In this document: in pieces, positions 46,086 to 55,637 of the stretch | How positions within the stretch are numbered: position 1 is the first letter of the stretch | How the letters are laid out: every line of letters starts with the position of its first letter | Assembly (NCBI RefSeq): GCF_000264315.1 | Contig: NZ_AJXU01000030.1 | Coordinates: forward strand, 1-64,000 | Direction of reading: 5' to 3' | DNA length: 64,000 nt | Source of the DNA: Rhodanobacter fulvus Jip2 | GTDB taxonomy: Bacteria; Pseudomonadota; Gammaproteobacteria; Xanthomonadales; Rhodanobacteraceae | Program-made: the position numbers and the translations under genes | The notes under the pieces: model-generated | Database searches by the model: none | What the model saw: only the letters and a program-made list of their open reading frames with translations | What the model was told of the DNA's origin: nothing

Positions 46086-46781
46086 TCAATACCAGGCCAC
46101 CCGCGTCACCGCCCGGCCCAGCGCCTTCTCCATTTTCTTGCACAGCCGCGGCGTGCCATTGACCAGCACGGCTTCGGCGGCGGGCTTCAGCATCGGCGCA
46201 TCCTGCAGCGAATCGCTGTAGGCCAGCTGCCATTCGCTGACCCCGTATTGCGCCAGCGACTTCACCTTGCGCGCGCCCACGTTGTGGCGCAGCAGGCGCA
46301 TGCCGATCGCGCTGGGGCGCAACTGCGAGGCCACGATTTCGATACCGGTCAAACCCAGTTGCGAGAGCATGCTGCTGACCAGATGGTGCTCGCAGCCGGT
46401 GACCACGATCACCCGATCGCCGGCCGCCTGGTGCTGCCGCAACGCACGCACGCCGTCGCGGCAGAACTGGCGCGGGCGACGCACCAGCACGCTGGCGAAC
46501 GCCTCCGCCTTGCGCTGGTAGGTGCGCTCGCTCATGCCCAGCAATGCAATGCGCGCCAGCAGGCGCAACGGCCAGTTCCGCGAAAACGGCAGCAGCAGGA
46601 TCAGTCCCGGCGCGCACAGCAGCGCCATCAGCTTGCAGCCCAGCGAACGCGCATAGCGCTCGCGGGCAAACAGGGCGAAGGCATCGCCATGCATCAATAC
46701 GCCGTCGAAATCGAACAGCACCACGCGCGCGAGGGCGGCGTCCGGCGGCGTCACCGGAGATGAGGTTTCATCGGGAGACAT
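46086..46781 (-). CDS. HAD-superfamily hydrolase (subfamily IB-like phosphatase)
   Basis: A 231-residue HAD phosphatase with the catalytic motif VVLFDFDGVL, motif II VIVVTGCEHH, and a late acidic motif (YSDSLQDAPML). A hydrophobic stretch (LMALLCAPGLILLLPF) lies in the cap region. It starts 5 bp after the trpC stop and so appears to be the last gene of trpG-D-C-X. The substrate is unknown. Related proteins next to trp genes or Clp in Xanthomonas suggest a conserved but uncharacterised linkage. Confidence 0.88.
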   Translation of the reverse strand: MSPDETSSPVTPPDAALARVVLFDFDGVLMHGDAFALFARERYARSLGCKLMALLCAPGLILLLPFSRNWPLRLLARIALLGMSERTYQRKAEAFASVLVRRPRQFCRDGVRALRQHQAAGDRVIVVTGCEHHLVSSMLSQLGLTGIEIVASQLRPSAIGMRLLRHNVGARKVKSLAQYGVSEWQLAYSDSLQDAPMLKPAAEAVLVNGTPRLCKKMEKALGRAVTRVAWY

Positions 46782-46786
46782 GGCGA

Positions 46787-47581
46787 TCAGGCGGTGGCGA
46801 ACAGCCGCTGCAGTTCGTTGCCGGGGTTTTCCGCCCGCATGAACGCCTCGCCGACCAGGAAGGCCTGCACGCCGCCCTCGCGCAAACGCGCCACGTCCTC
46901 CGGCGTGTGGATGCCCGACTCGGCCACCATGATGCGGTCGTACTCCATCAACGCCTGCAGCGACAGCGTGGTTTCCAGCGAGGTCTCGAAGGTGCGCAGG
47001 TTGCGGTTGTTGACGCCGATCAGCGGCACCGGCAAGGCCAGCGCGCGCTCCAGCTCGTCCTCGTCGTGCACTTCGCACAACACGTCCAAATCCAGTTCGG
47101 ACGCCAGCAGGGAAAGCTCCAGCAACACGTCGTCATCCAGCGCGGACACGATCAGCAGGATGCAGTCGGCGCCGATCGCGCGGGCTTCGTGCACCTGGTA
47201 CGGATCGATGATGAAATCCTTGCGCAGCAGCGGCAGCGAACAGTTGGCGCGCGCCTGCTGCAGGAAGGCCTCGCTGCCCTGGAAGAAATCCTTGTCGGTC
47301 AGCACGGACAGGCAGGCGGCGCCGGCGGCTTCATAGCTGCGCGCGATGGCAGCCGGATCGAAGTTGGCGCGGATCACGCCCTTGCTGGGGCTGGCCTTTT
47401 TCACCTCGGCGATCACCGCCGGCAGTCCGGCGTCGATCTTGGCCTCCATCGCCGCGGCGAAACCGCGGGTGGCAGGCAGGTCCGCGATGCGCGCCGTCAA
47501 CTCCGCCACCGACAGCTGGGCGCTGCGCTCGGCGATTTCCTCCTGCTTGCGGGCAAGGATCCGGTTGAGGATGTCGGTCAT
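46787..47581 (-). CDS. trpC: Indole-3-glycerol phosphate synthase
   Basis: TrpC closes the indole ring in tryptophan synthesis. The 264-residue monofunctional protein has the IGPS motifs [32 protein letters not shown] and VAESGI. The trpF domain is absent, as in most non-enteric bacteria. A 160-bp MITE separates it from trpD upstream, so translation coupling to trpD is broken. Confidence 0.96.
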   Translation of the reverse strand: MTDILNRILARKQEEIAERSAQLSVAELTARIADLPATRGFAAAMEAKIDAGLPAVIAEVKKASPSKGVIRANFDPAAIARSYEAAGAACLSVLTDKDFFQGSEAFLQQARANCSLPLLRKDFIIDPYQVHEARAIGADCILLIVSALDDDVLLELSLLASELDLDVLCEVHDEDELERALALPVPLIGVNNRNLRTFETSLETTLSLQALMEYDRIMVAESGIHTPEDVARLREGGVQAFLVGEAFMRAENPGNELQRLFATA

Positions 47582-47610
47582 GGCGTGCTCGCTATTGGGG
47601 TAAGGCGTAG

Positions 47611-47778
47611 CTAGGAGTCTGTCGGGCTTTGGTGGTCACGTCGAGAATTCGGCTGTGTGAGGACAGATTTTCGCCGATTCGCCGGTCCATAGTGGTGCTA
47701 TGGACCAAGGATCGGCGGGAATATGGACCACACAGACGGATTCGCAGACCGGCCAACCAAAGTCCGACAGACTCCTAG
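47611..47778. mobile_element. MITE with CTAG target duplication at the trpD stop codon
   Basis: A 160-bp element (47615-47774) has near-perfect terminal inverted repeats GAGTCTGTCGGGCTTTGGT / ACCAAAGTCCGACAGACTC (one mismatch). It is flanked by the 4-bp direct repeat CTAG (47611-47614 and 47775-47778). A CTAG duplication fits the YTAR target preference of IS5-group elements (family knowledge). The interior is imperfectly palindromic, centred on a CCATAGTGGTGCTATGG hairpin (47687-47703), and encodes no transposase. The trpD stop TAG is part of the right-hand CTAG. Confidence 0.85.
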
Positions 47779-48839
47779 GACAAACCGGCAAGGCGGCGGG
47801 TCGTGGCGATGAACGCGTCCATTTTCGCATGGGCGGCGCCGCTGGCAATCGCGGCCCTGGCCCGTTCGATGCCGGCGTCGATGCCGTCGGTCACACCGGC
47901 GGCGTACAGCGCCGCACCGGCATTGAGGCAGACGATGTCGTGCGGCACGCCCGGCTCGCCGGTGAGCGCCTGCAACAGCATCGCCTTCGATTCCCGCGCG
48001 TCCTCCACCTTGAGGTTGCGGCTGGAGGCCATGGCCAGGCCGAAATCCTCCGGCTCCACTTCGTACTCGCGCACCACGCCATCGCGCAGTTCGCCCACCA
48101 GCGTGCAGGCGCCCAGCGAGATCTCGTCCATGCCGTCGCGGCCCCACACCACCAGCGCCCGCTGCGCGCCCAGCGCCTGCAGCACGCGAATCTGGATACC
48201 GACCAGGTCGGGATGGAACACGCCCATCAGGATGTTGGGCGCGCCGGCCGGGTTGGTCAGCGGGCCCAGGATGTTGAACAGCGTGCGCACACCCATTTCC
48301 TTGCGCACCGGCGCCACGATTTTCATGGCCGGATGATGGTTGGGCGCGAACATGAAGCCGATGCCGGTCTCGGCCATGCACTGGGCAACCTGCGCGGGAT
48401 TCAGGTCGATCACCGCACCCAGCGCCTCCAGCACATCGGCGCTGCCGGATTTCGACGACACGCTGCGTCCGCCGTGCTTGGCCACGCGAGCGCCGGCCGC
48501 CGCGGCCACGAACATCGAAGCGGTGGAGATGTTGAAGCTGGACGCGCCGTCGCCGCCGGTGCCCACGATGTCCAGCAGGTGGCGATCATTCGTGCCCGCC
48601 AGCGGCACTTTCAGCGACAGTTCGCGCATCACCCGCGCCGCGCCGGTGATCTCGCCGATGGTTTCCTTTTTCACCCGCAGGCCGGTGATGATCGCCGCCG
48701 TCATCAGGTCGCTCACCTCGCCGCGCATGATCTGGCGCATCAGCGAGATCATCTCGTCGTGGAAAATCTCGCGGTGTTCGATCGTGCGTTGCAGCGCTTC
48801 GCGTGGCGTGATCGCCATGTCCTCGGCCGGCATGCTCAT
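47775..48839 (-). CDS. trpD: Anthranilate phosphoribosyltransferase
   Basis: TrpD attaches phosphoribose from PRPP to anthranilate. The 354-residue protein has the PRPP motif [37 protein letters not shown] and the metal site VWGRDGMDE. The ATG at 48839 overlaps the trpG stop (ATGA), so the two are coupled. Its stop codon lies in the CTAG target of the MITE. The coding sequence is intact up to the insertion. Confidence 0.96.
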   Translation of the reverse strand: MSMPAEDMAITPREALQRTIEHREIFHDEMISLMRQIMRGEVSDLMTAAIITGLRVKKETIGEITGAARVMRELSLKVPLAGTNDRHLLDIVGTGGDGASSFNISTASMFVAAAAGARVAKHGGRSVSSKSGSADVLEALGAVIDLNPAQVAQCMAETGIGFMFAPNHHPAMKIVAPVRKEMGVRTLFNILGPLTNPAGAPNILMGVFHPDLVGIQIRVLQALGAQRALVVWGRDGMDEISLGACTLVGELRDGVVREYEVEPEDFGLAMASSRNLKVEDARESKAMLLQALTGEPGVPHDIVCLNAGAALYAAGVTDGIDAGIERARAAIASGAAHAKMDAFIATTRRLAGLS

Positions 48840-49432
48840 GCCGCCAGCTTCAGCGGCAGGCCGAGGAAATTGCGCAACAGGTCGTGACCGTGCTGGGTCA
48901 GGATCGACTCGGGGTGGAACTGCACGCCTTCGATCGGCAGCGCCTTGTGGCGCAGGCCCATGATCTCGTCGATCGAGCCGTCCGCATTTTCCGTCCACGC
49001 GGTGACGTCCAGGCAATCGGGCAACGACGACTGCTCCACCACCAGCGAGTGGTAGCGCGTGGCTTCGAACGGATCAGGCAAGCCCGCGAACACACCCTGC
49101 CCGCGATGGCGCACCGGCGAAATCTTGCCGTGCATGATCTGCTTGGCGCGAATCACCTTGCCGCCGAACGCCTGCCCGATCGCCTGATGCCCCAGGCATA
49201 CGCCGAACACCGGAATCTCGCCGGCCAGACCGCGCAGCAGATCCAGCGTCACCCCGGCATCGTCCGGCGTGCCGGGCCCCGGCGAGATCATGATGTGCTC
49301 GGGCCGCAACGCCCGGATGCCGGCCACGTCCAGCGCATCGTTGCGCACCACCTTCACCTCCTGCCCCAGCTCGCCCAGGTACTGCACGAGGTTGTAGGTA
49401 AAGCTGTCGTAGTTGTCGATCATCAGCAGCAT
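48836..49432 (-). CDS. trpG: Anthranilate synthase component II (glutamine amidotransferase)
   Basis: TrpG supplies ammonia from glutamine to TrpE. The 198-residue class-I amidotransferase has the catalytic Cys in [16 protein letters not shown] and the His/Glu in [10 protein letters not shown]. The start [19 protein letters not shown] is typical. trpE is not in the window. The 177 bp upstream (49433-49609) hold no gene I recognise; a promoter there is likely but no clear boxes are seen. Confidence 0.96.
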   Translation of the reverse strand: MLLMIDNYDSFTYNLVQYLGELGQEVKVVRNDALDVAGIRALRPEHIMISPGPGTPDDAGVTLDLLRGLAGEIPVFGVCLGHQAIGQAFGGKVIRAKQIMHGKISPVRHRGQGVFAGLPDPFEATRYHSLVVEQSSLPDCLDVTAWTENADGSIDEIMGLRHKALPIEGVQFHPESILTQHGHDLLRNFLGLPLKLAA

Positions 49433-49609
49433 TTCGCGCGCGTCCCAGTGATTGCCGGTTTATCTTTACCACGGTCTCGCCTCAGCCGCCGATCCAGCCG
49501 GGGCCGGCACGCCTGCTGATTGCCAAATCCGTGCAAGGCGGCCATTTTCGCATGCATCGGCCTTGCAGGCATCTGCCGCCGCCGAACCGCGCGGCAGCGG
49601 TGCCTGGTT

Positions 49610-51019
49610 TCACTGCACCGCCGCTGTGGGTGCGACGGGGGCGTTTGCAAACAGCACCGTGAGACCTTCGGCGATCGTCGGATGCGCGAAGATGGTGTCG
49701 CGCAACGCGGTATAAGGGAGACCGGCCAGCATCGCGGTCTGCACCACCGCGATCACTTCACCGCCGGACGCCCCCAGCGCGGTGAAGCCGAGCAGGCGAT
49801 CGCTGTCGACGGCCACCAGCGCCTTGAGAAATCCGCCCGTCTCGGACAATGTGCGGGTGCGCAGCACCGCCGCCATCGGCGTTCGGGCGACCCGATAGGC
49901 GATGCCGGCACGCTGCGCCGCCACCTCGTTCAGACCGACCCGTCCGAGTTCCGGGTCGGTGAACATGCCATACGGCACCAGTCGGTCCCGTGTCGTGCGA
50001 TCGCCACCGGCGAGGTTGTCCCTGACCACCCGGAAATCGTCGAACGCAACGTGGGTGAACTGCGGGCTGCCTGCGCAGTCGCCCATCGCCCACACTCCGG
50101 GCGCACTCGTCTCCAGCCGTTCGTTGACCTGCACGTAGCCCCGCTCATCCAGGTTCACACCTGCCGCGTCGAGGCCGATCGCCTGCGTATTTGGTGTGCG
50201 TCCGGCCGCCACCAGGATGTCGCTGCCCTCGATGATCCGCTCGCCCGTTGCGGTATGCACCTGAAAGCGGACGCTGTCACCCGAGCGCCCCTCGACCTTG
50301 ACCGGCCTGGCATTCAGCACGACATCAATGCCCTCGTCGGCAAAGCGTCGCAGCAGCAACCGGGCCACATCGGGGTCCTCGCGGCCGGCCAGTTGCGGGC
50401 CGTGTTCCACCACCGTGACGCGACTGCCGAAGCGCCGCATCGGTTGGGCGAACTCGAGGCCGACATAACCGCCGCCCAGCACGATGAGGTGCTCCGGCAC
50501 GTGATCGAGTTCGAGTGCTTCGACATGCGTGAGCGGGGAGGACTGGCGCAGGCCGGGTACATCAGGGATCGCCGCCCGCGTACCGAGATTCAGATACACG
50601 CGCTCCCCGCTCAGCAGGCGGGTGCCGCCTTGCTGCAGTTGCACCTCGATCGTCCGCGGGGCGACAAAGCGGCCCTCGCCCATGATCAGCTCCGCACCGC
50701 TGTCGGCGTAGTTCTTGCGGTGGACCGCGATCAGCTCGTCGACCATCTTGCGCTTGCGCGCGCGGACCGCCGCCATGTCGACACTGACCGGCCCCGCGGC
50801 AAGGCCAAACTCCTGGCCGCGACGAAACAGCGACGCCACGTGCCCACTGTAGATGACGTTCTTGCTCGGCAGGCAGGCGATGTTCGGGCAGGAGCCGCCG
50901 ACCCAGCGGCGCTCGACCACCGCCACACGATGGCCGGCCTTGGCCATGGTCCATGCCAGATACTTGCCGGATTCGCCGCTGCCGAGGATGAGGAAATCGT
51001 AGTGCTGCGGCTTGGACAC
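49610..51019 (-). CDS. Pyridine nucleotide-disulfide oxidoreductase, class I
   Basis: A 469-residue FAD/NAD(P) flavoprotein. The N-terminal FAD motif LILGSGESGKYLAW is followed by a redox-active disulfide CPNIAC in GGSCPNIACLPSKN. The NAD(P) motif is LGGGYVGLEFA, then GMFTDPELGRVG, and the dimerisation domain has FAHPTIAEGL. It resembles mercuric reductase/RclA-like proteins rather than lipoamide dehydrogenase or glutathione reductase. The N-terminal HMA domain of MerA and the C-terminal vicinal Cys pair are absent, so mercury reduction is unlikely. The substrate is unknown. Confidence 0.9.
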   Translation of the reverse strand: MSKPQHYDFLILGSGESGKYLAWTMAKAGHRVAVVERRWVGGSCPNIACLPSKNVIYSGHVASLFRRGQEFGLAAGPVSVDMAAVRARKRKMVDELIAVHRKNYADSGAELIMGEGRFVAPRTIEVQLQQGGTRLLSGERVYLNLGTRAAIPDVPGLRQSSPLTHVEALELDHVPEHLIVLGGGYVGLEFAQPMRRFGSRVTVVEHGPQLAGREDPDVARLLLRRFADEGIDVVLNARPVKVEGRSGDSVRFQVHTATGERIIEGSDILVAAGRTPNTQAIGLDAAGVNLDERGYVQVNERLETSAPGVWAMGDCAGSPQFTHVAFDDFRVVRDNLAGGDRTTRDRLVPYGMFTDPELGRVGLNEVAAQRAGIAYRVARTPMAAVLRTRTLSETGGFLKALVAVDSDRLLGFTALGASGGEVIAVVQTAMLAGLPYTALRDTIFAHPTIAEGLTVLFANAPVAPTAAVQ

Positions 51020-51207
51020 GGTGTCGCTCCCGGCGGGATCACATTCGAAAGAGCTTGCGCCATACGGTGTTCACTGAACGTCAGTTTGCACGGGCAGAAG
51101 GACGCTGCAGCGGGTCGGTCGAAGACGTCGCATCCGCCGCTGGCGGATTTCGTATTTCATGCACACGGAGGTAGCGCGAAGGCGCAAGCCGAGGCGCACC
51201 ACAACCT

Positions 51208-51897
51208 TCAGCGCCCCTCGTCGCGGTGCCGGCGGTGCGGCGCATCCGATGCAGGCATCGACCGTGAGGTCGGCAAATGCCAGCCATGCCGGATCGCCAT
51301 GAAACGCAGCGCGAAGCAGACGCCGCCGCCGGCCACGGCAGCCAGCATCGGCGAGAGGTGCAGCAGGTGTGCGCTCACCACCACACCGGCACCGGCCAGC
51401 GCCGCCAGCGCGTACAGGTCGGCGCGCAGCACGGTGGGGATGTCGGATACCAGCACGTCGCGCAGCATGCCGCCGCCGATACCTGTCACCATGCCCAGCA
51501 GGGCCGCCATCACCGGATCGATGCCGTGGGCCAGCGCCTTCTGCGCGCCGGCTACGGCAAAGAACGCCAGCCCGACCGCATCCAGCCACCGCACGTCATT
51601 GCGCAGGCGGTTGGTCATCGGGTACCAGAGGAAGGTGATCAACCCGGCCAGCGCGGACACGCCCGCATACGTCAGGCCGGCAATCGCCGCCGGCGGCACC
51701 GCGCCGATCATCAGGTCGCGCGTGATGCCGCCCGCATTGCCCGCCGCGAACGCCAGCACCAGCACGCCGAAGATGTCGAGCCGGTGCCTGACCGCGACCA
51801 TCGCACCGCTGATGGCGAAGACGAAGGTGCCGCCCAGATCCAACACCTGCAGCAGGATCGGCAGCATGGCCTGGGTGGCGAAGGTCGCGTGCGCCAT
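51208..51897 (-). CDS. TRIC-family (UPF0126/YadS) membrane protein
   Basis: A 229-residue protein with seven predicted helices arranged as two repeats. Each repeat carries the family glycine-rich motif (NAGGITRDLM, GIGGGMLRDVL). Prokaryotic homologues form trimeric potassium channels. The C-terminus is hydrophilic and His/Arg-rich. It starts 3 bp from the M20 gene stop in the minus-strand run. The 188 bp downstream (51020-51207) show no gene. Confidence 0.9.
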   Translation of the reverse strand: MAHATFATQAMLPILLQVLDLGGTFVFAISGAMVAVRHRLDIFGVLVLAFAAGNAGGITRDLMIGAVPPAAIAGLTYAGVSALAGLITFLWYPMTNRLRNDVRWLDAVGLAFFAVAGAQKALAHGIDPVMAALLGMVTGIGGGMLRDVLVSDIPTVLRADLYALAALAGAGVVVSAHLLHLSPMLAAVAGGGVCFALRFMAIRHGWHLPTSRSMPASDAPHRRHRDEGR

Positions 51898-51900
51898 CGT

Positions 51901-53175
51901 TCAGCGTGCTGCCGACAGCCACGCCCGCGCGGCCACCATCAGCGTTTCCACGCCGACCTCCAGGGTGGGGTGAAGTACCGGCAGGAAACGCGGGTTGTGG
52001 TTGGTCGGGATTTCATTGAGCCGGTTCTCGACCTTCGCCTTCGCGTAGGCGTCCGGGTCGGTGCCGCCGACGAACCAGAATACCGACGGCACCTTCCACT
52101 CGGCGCCGAACGAGCCGAAATCCTCGCTGGCCGAGGTGGGCCCGGTCTCGCGGATGCGCCCGGCAGGGAAGTGCTTGCGGAACGCATCGACCACCCTGGT
52201 GGTGGCGTCGTCGTCGTTGGTCACCAGCGAATAGTTGTCCAGCGGCGTGATTTCCGGCGGTTTCGTCGCACCCGAGGCCGCGGCCTCGGCGTTGACGATG
52301 CGGGTGATGGCGGCCAGTACGCGCTTGCGCACGCCCTCGTCGAAGGTGCGCACGTTGAGCTTGATGACGGCCTCGTCGGGGATCACGTTCTCCTTGGTAC
52401 CGGCCTGCAGCGAACCGATGGTGAGCACGGCCGCCTCGGTCGGCGCCAGCTCGCGGGAGACGATGGTCTGCAGCCGCAGCACCGTCGACGCCGCCATCAC
52501 CACCGGGTCGATGCTGGCCTGCGGCATCGAGCCGTGCGCGCCGCGCCCGAACAACCGAATCTGCAGGCTGTCGGCGGCGGAGGTGATCACGCCCTTGCGC
52601 CCGCCGATGGCGCCGGCCGGGCCCACCATCACGTGCTGGCCCAGTACCACGTCGGGTTTCGGAAAGCGCTGGAACAGGCCGTCGTCGATCATTGCCTGCG
52701 CGCCTTGCGCGGTTTCCTCCGCCGGCTGGAACACCGCCATCAGCGTGCCCTTCCAGCTGTCCCGATGCTGCGCCATCAGCGTGGTGGCGCCGACCAGCCA
52801 GGCAACATGCATGTCGTGGCCGCAGGCGTGCATCACCGGCACGGTGTTGCCTTCGTGGTCGACCGCCGTGACCTTGCTGGCATACGCCGCGCCCGTCGCT
52901 TCCTGCACCGGCAGTGCATCCATGTCCGCGCGCAGCATCACCACCGGCCCGTCGCCATTGCGCAACAGGCCAACCACGCCGGTCTTGCCGACGCCGGTGC
53001 TGACTTCATAGCCGGCCGCGCGCAGGTGCTCGGCGGCCAGGCCCGCGGTGCGGGTTTCCTGCATCGACAGTTCCGGATGCGCGTGGATGTCGGTGTACAG
53101 CGCCTCCAGCCGCGGCAGCAGCGCGCGGAGGTGGTCTTGCAGCGTTTCGTCGGAAGGGGTGGGTTTGTCATTCAT
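51901..53175 (-). CDS. M20-family amidohydrolase/peptidase
   Basis: A 424-residue M20D metallopeptidase of the hippurate hydrolase/aminoacylase/carboxypeptidase group. Motifs are LRADMDALPV, MHACGHDMHVAW (Cys/His/Asp metal ligands), QPAEETAQGA and SASEDFG. The TNHNPRF segment is near the C-terminus. No signal peptide is seen, so it acts in the cytoplasm. Substrates of the family are N-acyl amino acids or small peptides. The 272 bp upstream (53176-53447) hold nothing I can identify. Confidence 0.9.
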   Translation of the reverse strand: MNDKPTPSDETLQDHLRALLPRLEALYTDIHAHPELSMQETRTAGLAAEHLRAAGYEVSTGVGKTGVVGLLRNGDGPVVMLRADMDALPVQEATGAAYASKVTAVDHEGNTVPVMHACGHDMHVAWLVGATTLMAQHRDSWKGTLMAVFQPAEETAQGAQAMIDDGLFQRFPKPDVVLGQHVMVGPAGAIGGRKGVITSAADSLQIRLFGRGAHGSMPQASIDPVVMAASTVLRLQTIVSRELAPTEAAVLTIGSLQAGTKENVIPDEAVIKLNVRTFDEGVRKRVLAAITRIVNAEAAASGATKPPEITPLDNYSLVTNDDDATTRVVDAFRKHFPAGRIRETGPTSASEDFGSFGAEWKVPSVFWFVGGTDPDAYAKAKVENRLNEIPTNHNPRFLPVLHPTLEVGVETLMVAARAWLSAAR

Positions 53176-53447
53176 GCGATGGGCATTCCAGGCTCGAAAA
53201 CGTGAAGAAGCATCATGCGGCGGGCGACGGCGCGGCGCCTGCCGATAGTGGTGATGATCGGTGGGCGAGTAGCCCAGCACATAAACCTGGCATGGACGCC
53301 TTCCGGATGATGCGCCCAGCCCGCGTTTCGGATGGGTGAACATCCGCCTTCGCGCCGCTGGGCAGGCGGTACGCGTTTGCAAGCGCCGGGGGCCGCGGAT
53401 CGCGGATCGCCATCCATCGTCGACGAATGCGCCGCCGCTGAAACGCC

Positions 53448-54704
53448 CTACAACAGATCGGGCGCTGGCGCGGTGTCGTTGCGCGACTGCCGTGCCACCA
53501 CGCTGGTGGCGGTGAGGTCGCCGGTGACGTTGCCCAGCGTGGCCAGCGCATCGGGGATGGTGTCGACGGCCAGCATCAGGCCCAGCGGACTCAGTGGCAG
53601 GCCCATTGCCTGCGCCACCGGAAGGTTGGTGGCGATGAACGTGACCTGGCCCGGCAGGCCCACCGAACCCAGGCTCACCACCACCGCCAGCAGCGCACCA
53701 GCGATAAGTTGGGCGGTGGACAGATCCACGCCGTAGGCCCAGGCGATGAACGCGGCGGAGGTCATGTATTGCACCGGGCTGGTGAGGCGGAACAAGGTGA
53801 CTGCCATCGGCAGCACCAGGCCGGCTACCGCCTTCGGATACCCCAGCCGGCGATCGGCGCTTTCCAGCATCGCCGGCAGCGAGGCCAGCGACGACTGCGT
53901 GCTGATCGCCACCACCTGCGCGGGTACCAGCGCCAGCGCGAAACGGCGCCAGCGCTCGCCACCAAAACCCACCGCCAGCGGCAGCATCATCACGGTAACC
54001 GACAGGTACAGTAGGCACTCGACCAGCACGTACACGCCCAGCGCGCTGAGCATGCCCAGGCCCGACCGCGCGCACACCGACAGAATCAGCGCGAACACAC
54101 CCAGCGGCGCCGCCCACAACACCCAGCGCACGATCACGATCATCGCGTCGGCGATCGCCTGGAAGAAATCCAGCAACAGCGCGCGGCGCTCCACCGGCAG
54201 ATGGGTGAGCGCAAAACCCAGGAACAACGCGAACACCACCAGCGGCAGCATCGCGCTTTGCGCCGCGGCCATGATCGCGTTGTGCGGAACGATGGCGGTG
54301 AGCGCATCCACCCAGTCGACCGGCGCGGCTTGCGCCGCCGCGGGCAACGCGGCGTGGCCCAGCGCGGCGGTCAAGGCCGGATCGTGCGCAAACAGCGAGA
54401 ACACGAACGGCGCGGCGAACGCGGCGAACAGCGCGCCGCCGGTCAGCACCACGATGAACACCACGATGGCGCGTCGCGCGATGCGGCCTGATGCCGCCGC
54501 ATCGCTGGCGGTGTTGACGCCCAGCACCACCAGCGCCAGCACCAGCGGCACCACCGTCATCTGCAATGCGTTCAACCACAGCTTGCCGATCGGCTGCACC
54601 ACATGGGCCACCTGGATGGCCAATGCAGGATGCCAAGCCGCCAGCCCCAGGCCGATCACCGCGCCGGCGGCGAGGCCGGTCAGCACGCGGGCAGTGGCAT
54701 TCAC
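53448..54704 (-). CDS. SDF-family (GltP/DctA-like) cation symporter, divergent
   Basis: A 418-residue inner-membrane secondary transporter of the dicarboxylate/amino acid:cation symporter family. The serine-rich hairpin-1 tip is recognisable (AISTQSSLASLPAML). The C-terminal motif is DTIPDALATLGNVTGD (from residue 381). Relative to GltPh, Arg397 is replaced by Ala388, and the NMDGT motif reads FRLTS (305-309). This argues against glutamate or dicarboxylate transport as in GltP/DctA. The GTG start at 54704 overlaps the upstream L,D-transpeptidase stop (GTGA), with GGAG upstream. Confidence 0.85.
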   Translation of the reverse strand: MNATARVLTGLAAGAVIGLGLAAWHPALAIQVAHVVQPIGKLWLNALQMTVVPLVLALVVLGVNTASDAAASGRIARRAIVVFIVVLTGGALFAAFAAPFVFSLFAHDPALTAALGHAALPAAAQAAPVDWVDALTAIVPHNAIMAAAQSAMLPLVVFALFLGFALTHLPVERRALLLDFFQAIADAMIVIVRWVLWAAPLGVFALILSVCARSGLGMLSALGVYVLVECLLYLSVTVMMLPLAVGFGGERWRRFALALVPAQVVAISTQSSLASLPAMLESADRRLGYPKAVAGLVLPMAVTLFRLTSPVQYMTSAAFIAWAYGVDLSTAQLIAGALLAVVVSLGSVGLPGQVTFIATNLPVAQAMGLPLSPLGLMLAVDTIPDALATLGNVTGDLTATSVVARQSRNDTAPAPDLL

Positions 54705-55468
54705 CGCGCCTCCCCGGCGGCAAGCGCCGGCAAGCGCCAGCTTGAACGCAGACGCTGATACTCGGCCTGTGGCAGCAACACGAAGACCGGCATGTCGCGC
54801 GGCTTCAACCAGGCCAGCAACGATTGCATTACCGCCGGCGTCATCGCGGTGCAGCCGGCGGTGGACGACGTGGGCGATTTCCACAGGTGGGCGAAGATGC
54901 AGCTGCCGGCCTGCGGTATGGCATCGGGGTTGTGTTCAATCACGAAGCCGAGGCGGTAGCGCTGGTCGCCCTTGAAATGGAGGTCGCGGCGCATCGGTTC
55001 GCTGGCGCCTTTCACCGCCGCGACGCCCACCACCTTCGCGTCGACGATGCGGTTGTATTGGGGCGAACTGCTGACATCGACGCACCAATCGCTGGCGGTC
55101 AGCGCGCGGTACGGCATGGCGGTGTCGGCGTGGGCCGTGTAGCCGAAGACCTCTCCGATGCGGAACACACCGGCCGGGCTGCGGTTGTCGCCCTCGCGCT
55201 TGGATGGGCCGGCTGTTTGTTCCGGATGCAGGCCGATGCCCCAGCCCGCGCCAGCCTTGCCGATGGTCACCGGTACGCCGGTATTCACCGGTTGCCACTG
55301 GCTGCCCTTGCGTTCGAAGGTGCGCAGCGTGCCGTGGTCGGCGTTCCAGTCGGCGGTGGTCACCACGATCATCTGGCGGGCGTCATGCCAGGGAACGCGC
55401 GACGTGTCGGCATGACCCGCACCGATGAGGGCGAACGCAAGAACGACCGGCAGGGAAAAGTGGCGCAT
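54701..55468 (-). CDS. YkuD-family L,D-transpeptidase-like protein
   Basis: A 255-residue exported protein with signal peptide LPVVLAFALIGAGHA. The YkuD catalytic motif is present as HLWKSPTSSTAGC, with His194 and the nucleophile Cys206. Family members cross-link or cleave murein stem peptides in the periplasm. It is translationally coupled to the SDF transporter gene. The REP composite at 55493-55613 lies directly upstream. Confidence 0.88.
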   Translation of the reverse strand: MRHFSLPVVLAFALIGAGHADTSRVPWHDARQMIVVTTADWNADHGTLRTFERKGSQWQPVNTGVPVTIGKAGAGWGIGLHPEQTAGPSKREGDNRSPAGVFRIGEVFGYTAHADTAMPYRALTASDWCVDVSSSPQYNRIVDAKVVGVAAVKGASEPMRRDLHFKGDQRYRLGFVIEHNPDAIPQAGSCIFAHLWKSPTSSTAGCTAMTPAVMQSLLAWLKPRDMPVFVLLPQAEYQRLRSSWRLPALAAGEAR

Positions 55469-55492
55469 GGGCTACGGGGACCTCGCACGAAG

Positions 55493-55613
55493 GAACCCCT
55501 CTCCCTCTGGGAGAGGGGCAGGGGTGAGGGTTCGGTGATTCCGCGCATTCGGCTCCGCCCGAACCCTCTCCCCAACCCCTCTCCCGGAGGGAGAGGGGCT
55601 CAAGCGGAGGGTT
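55493..55613. repeat. Composite CCCTCTCCC-family palindrome, copy D
   Basis: The left unit CTCCCTCTGGGAG ... GAGGGTTCGG faces the right unit CCGAACCCTCTCCCCAACCC ... CTCCCGGAGGGAG around a 22-bp centre, with the same composite design as 23354-23472. It separates the L,D-transpeptidase gene from the RpiR gene, both on minus. Confidence 0.85.
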
Positions 55614-55637
55614 CGCGGGGATATATGGACGGCCAAA

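Noticed and set aside
53176-53447. Small minus-strand frame in the gap before the M20 gene
   Set aside because: 81 aa, no ribosome-binding site, no recognisable motif and unusual composition; treated as non-coding.
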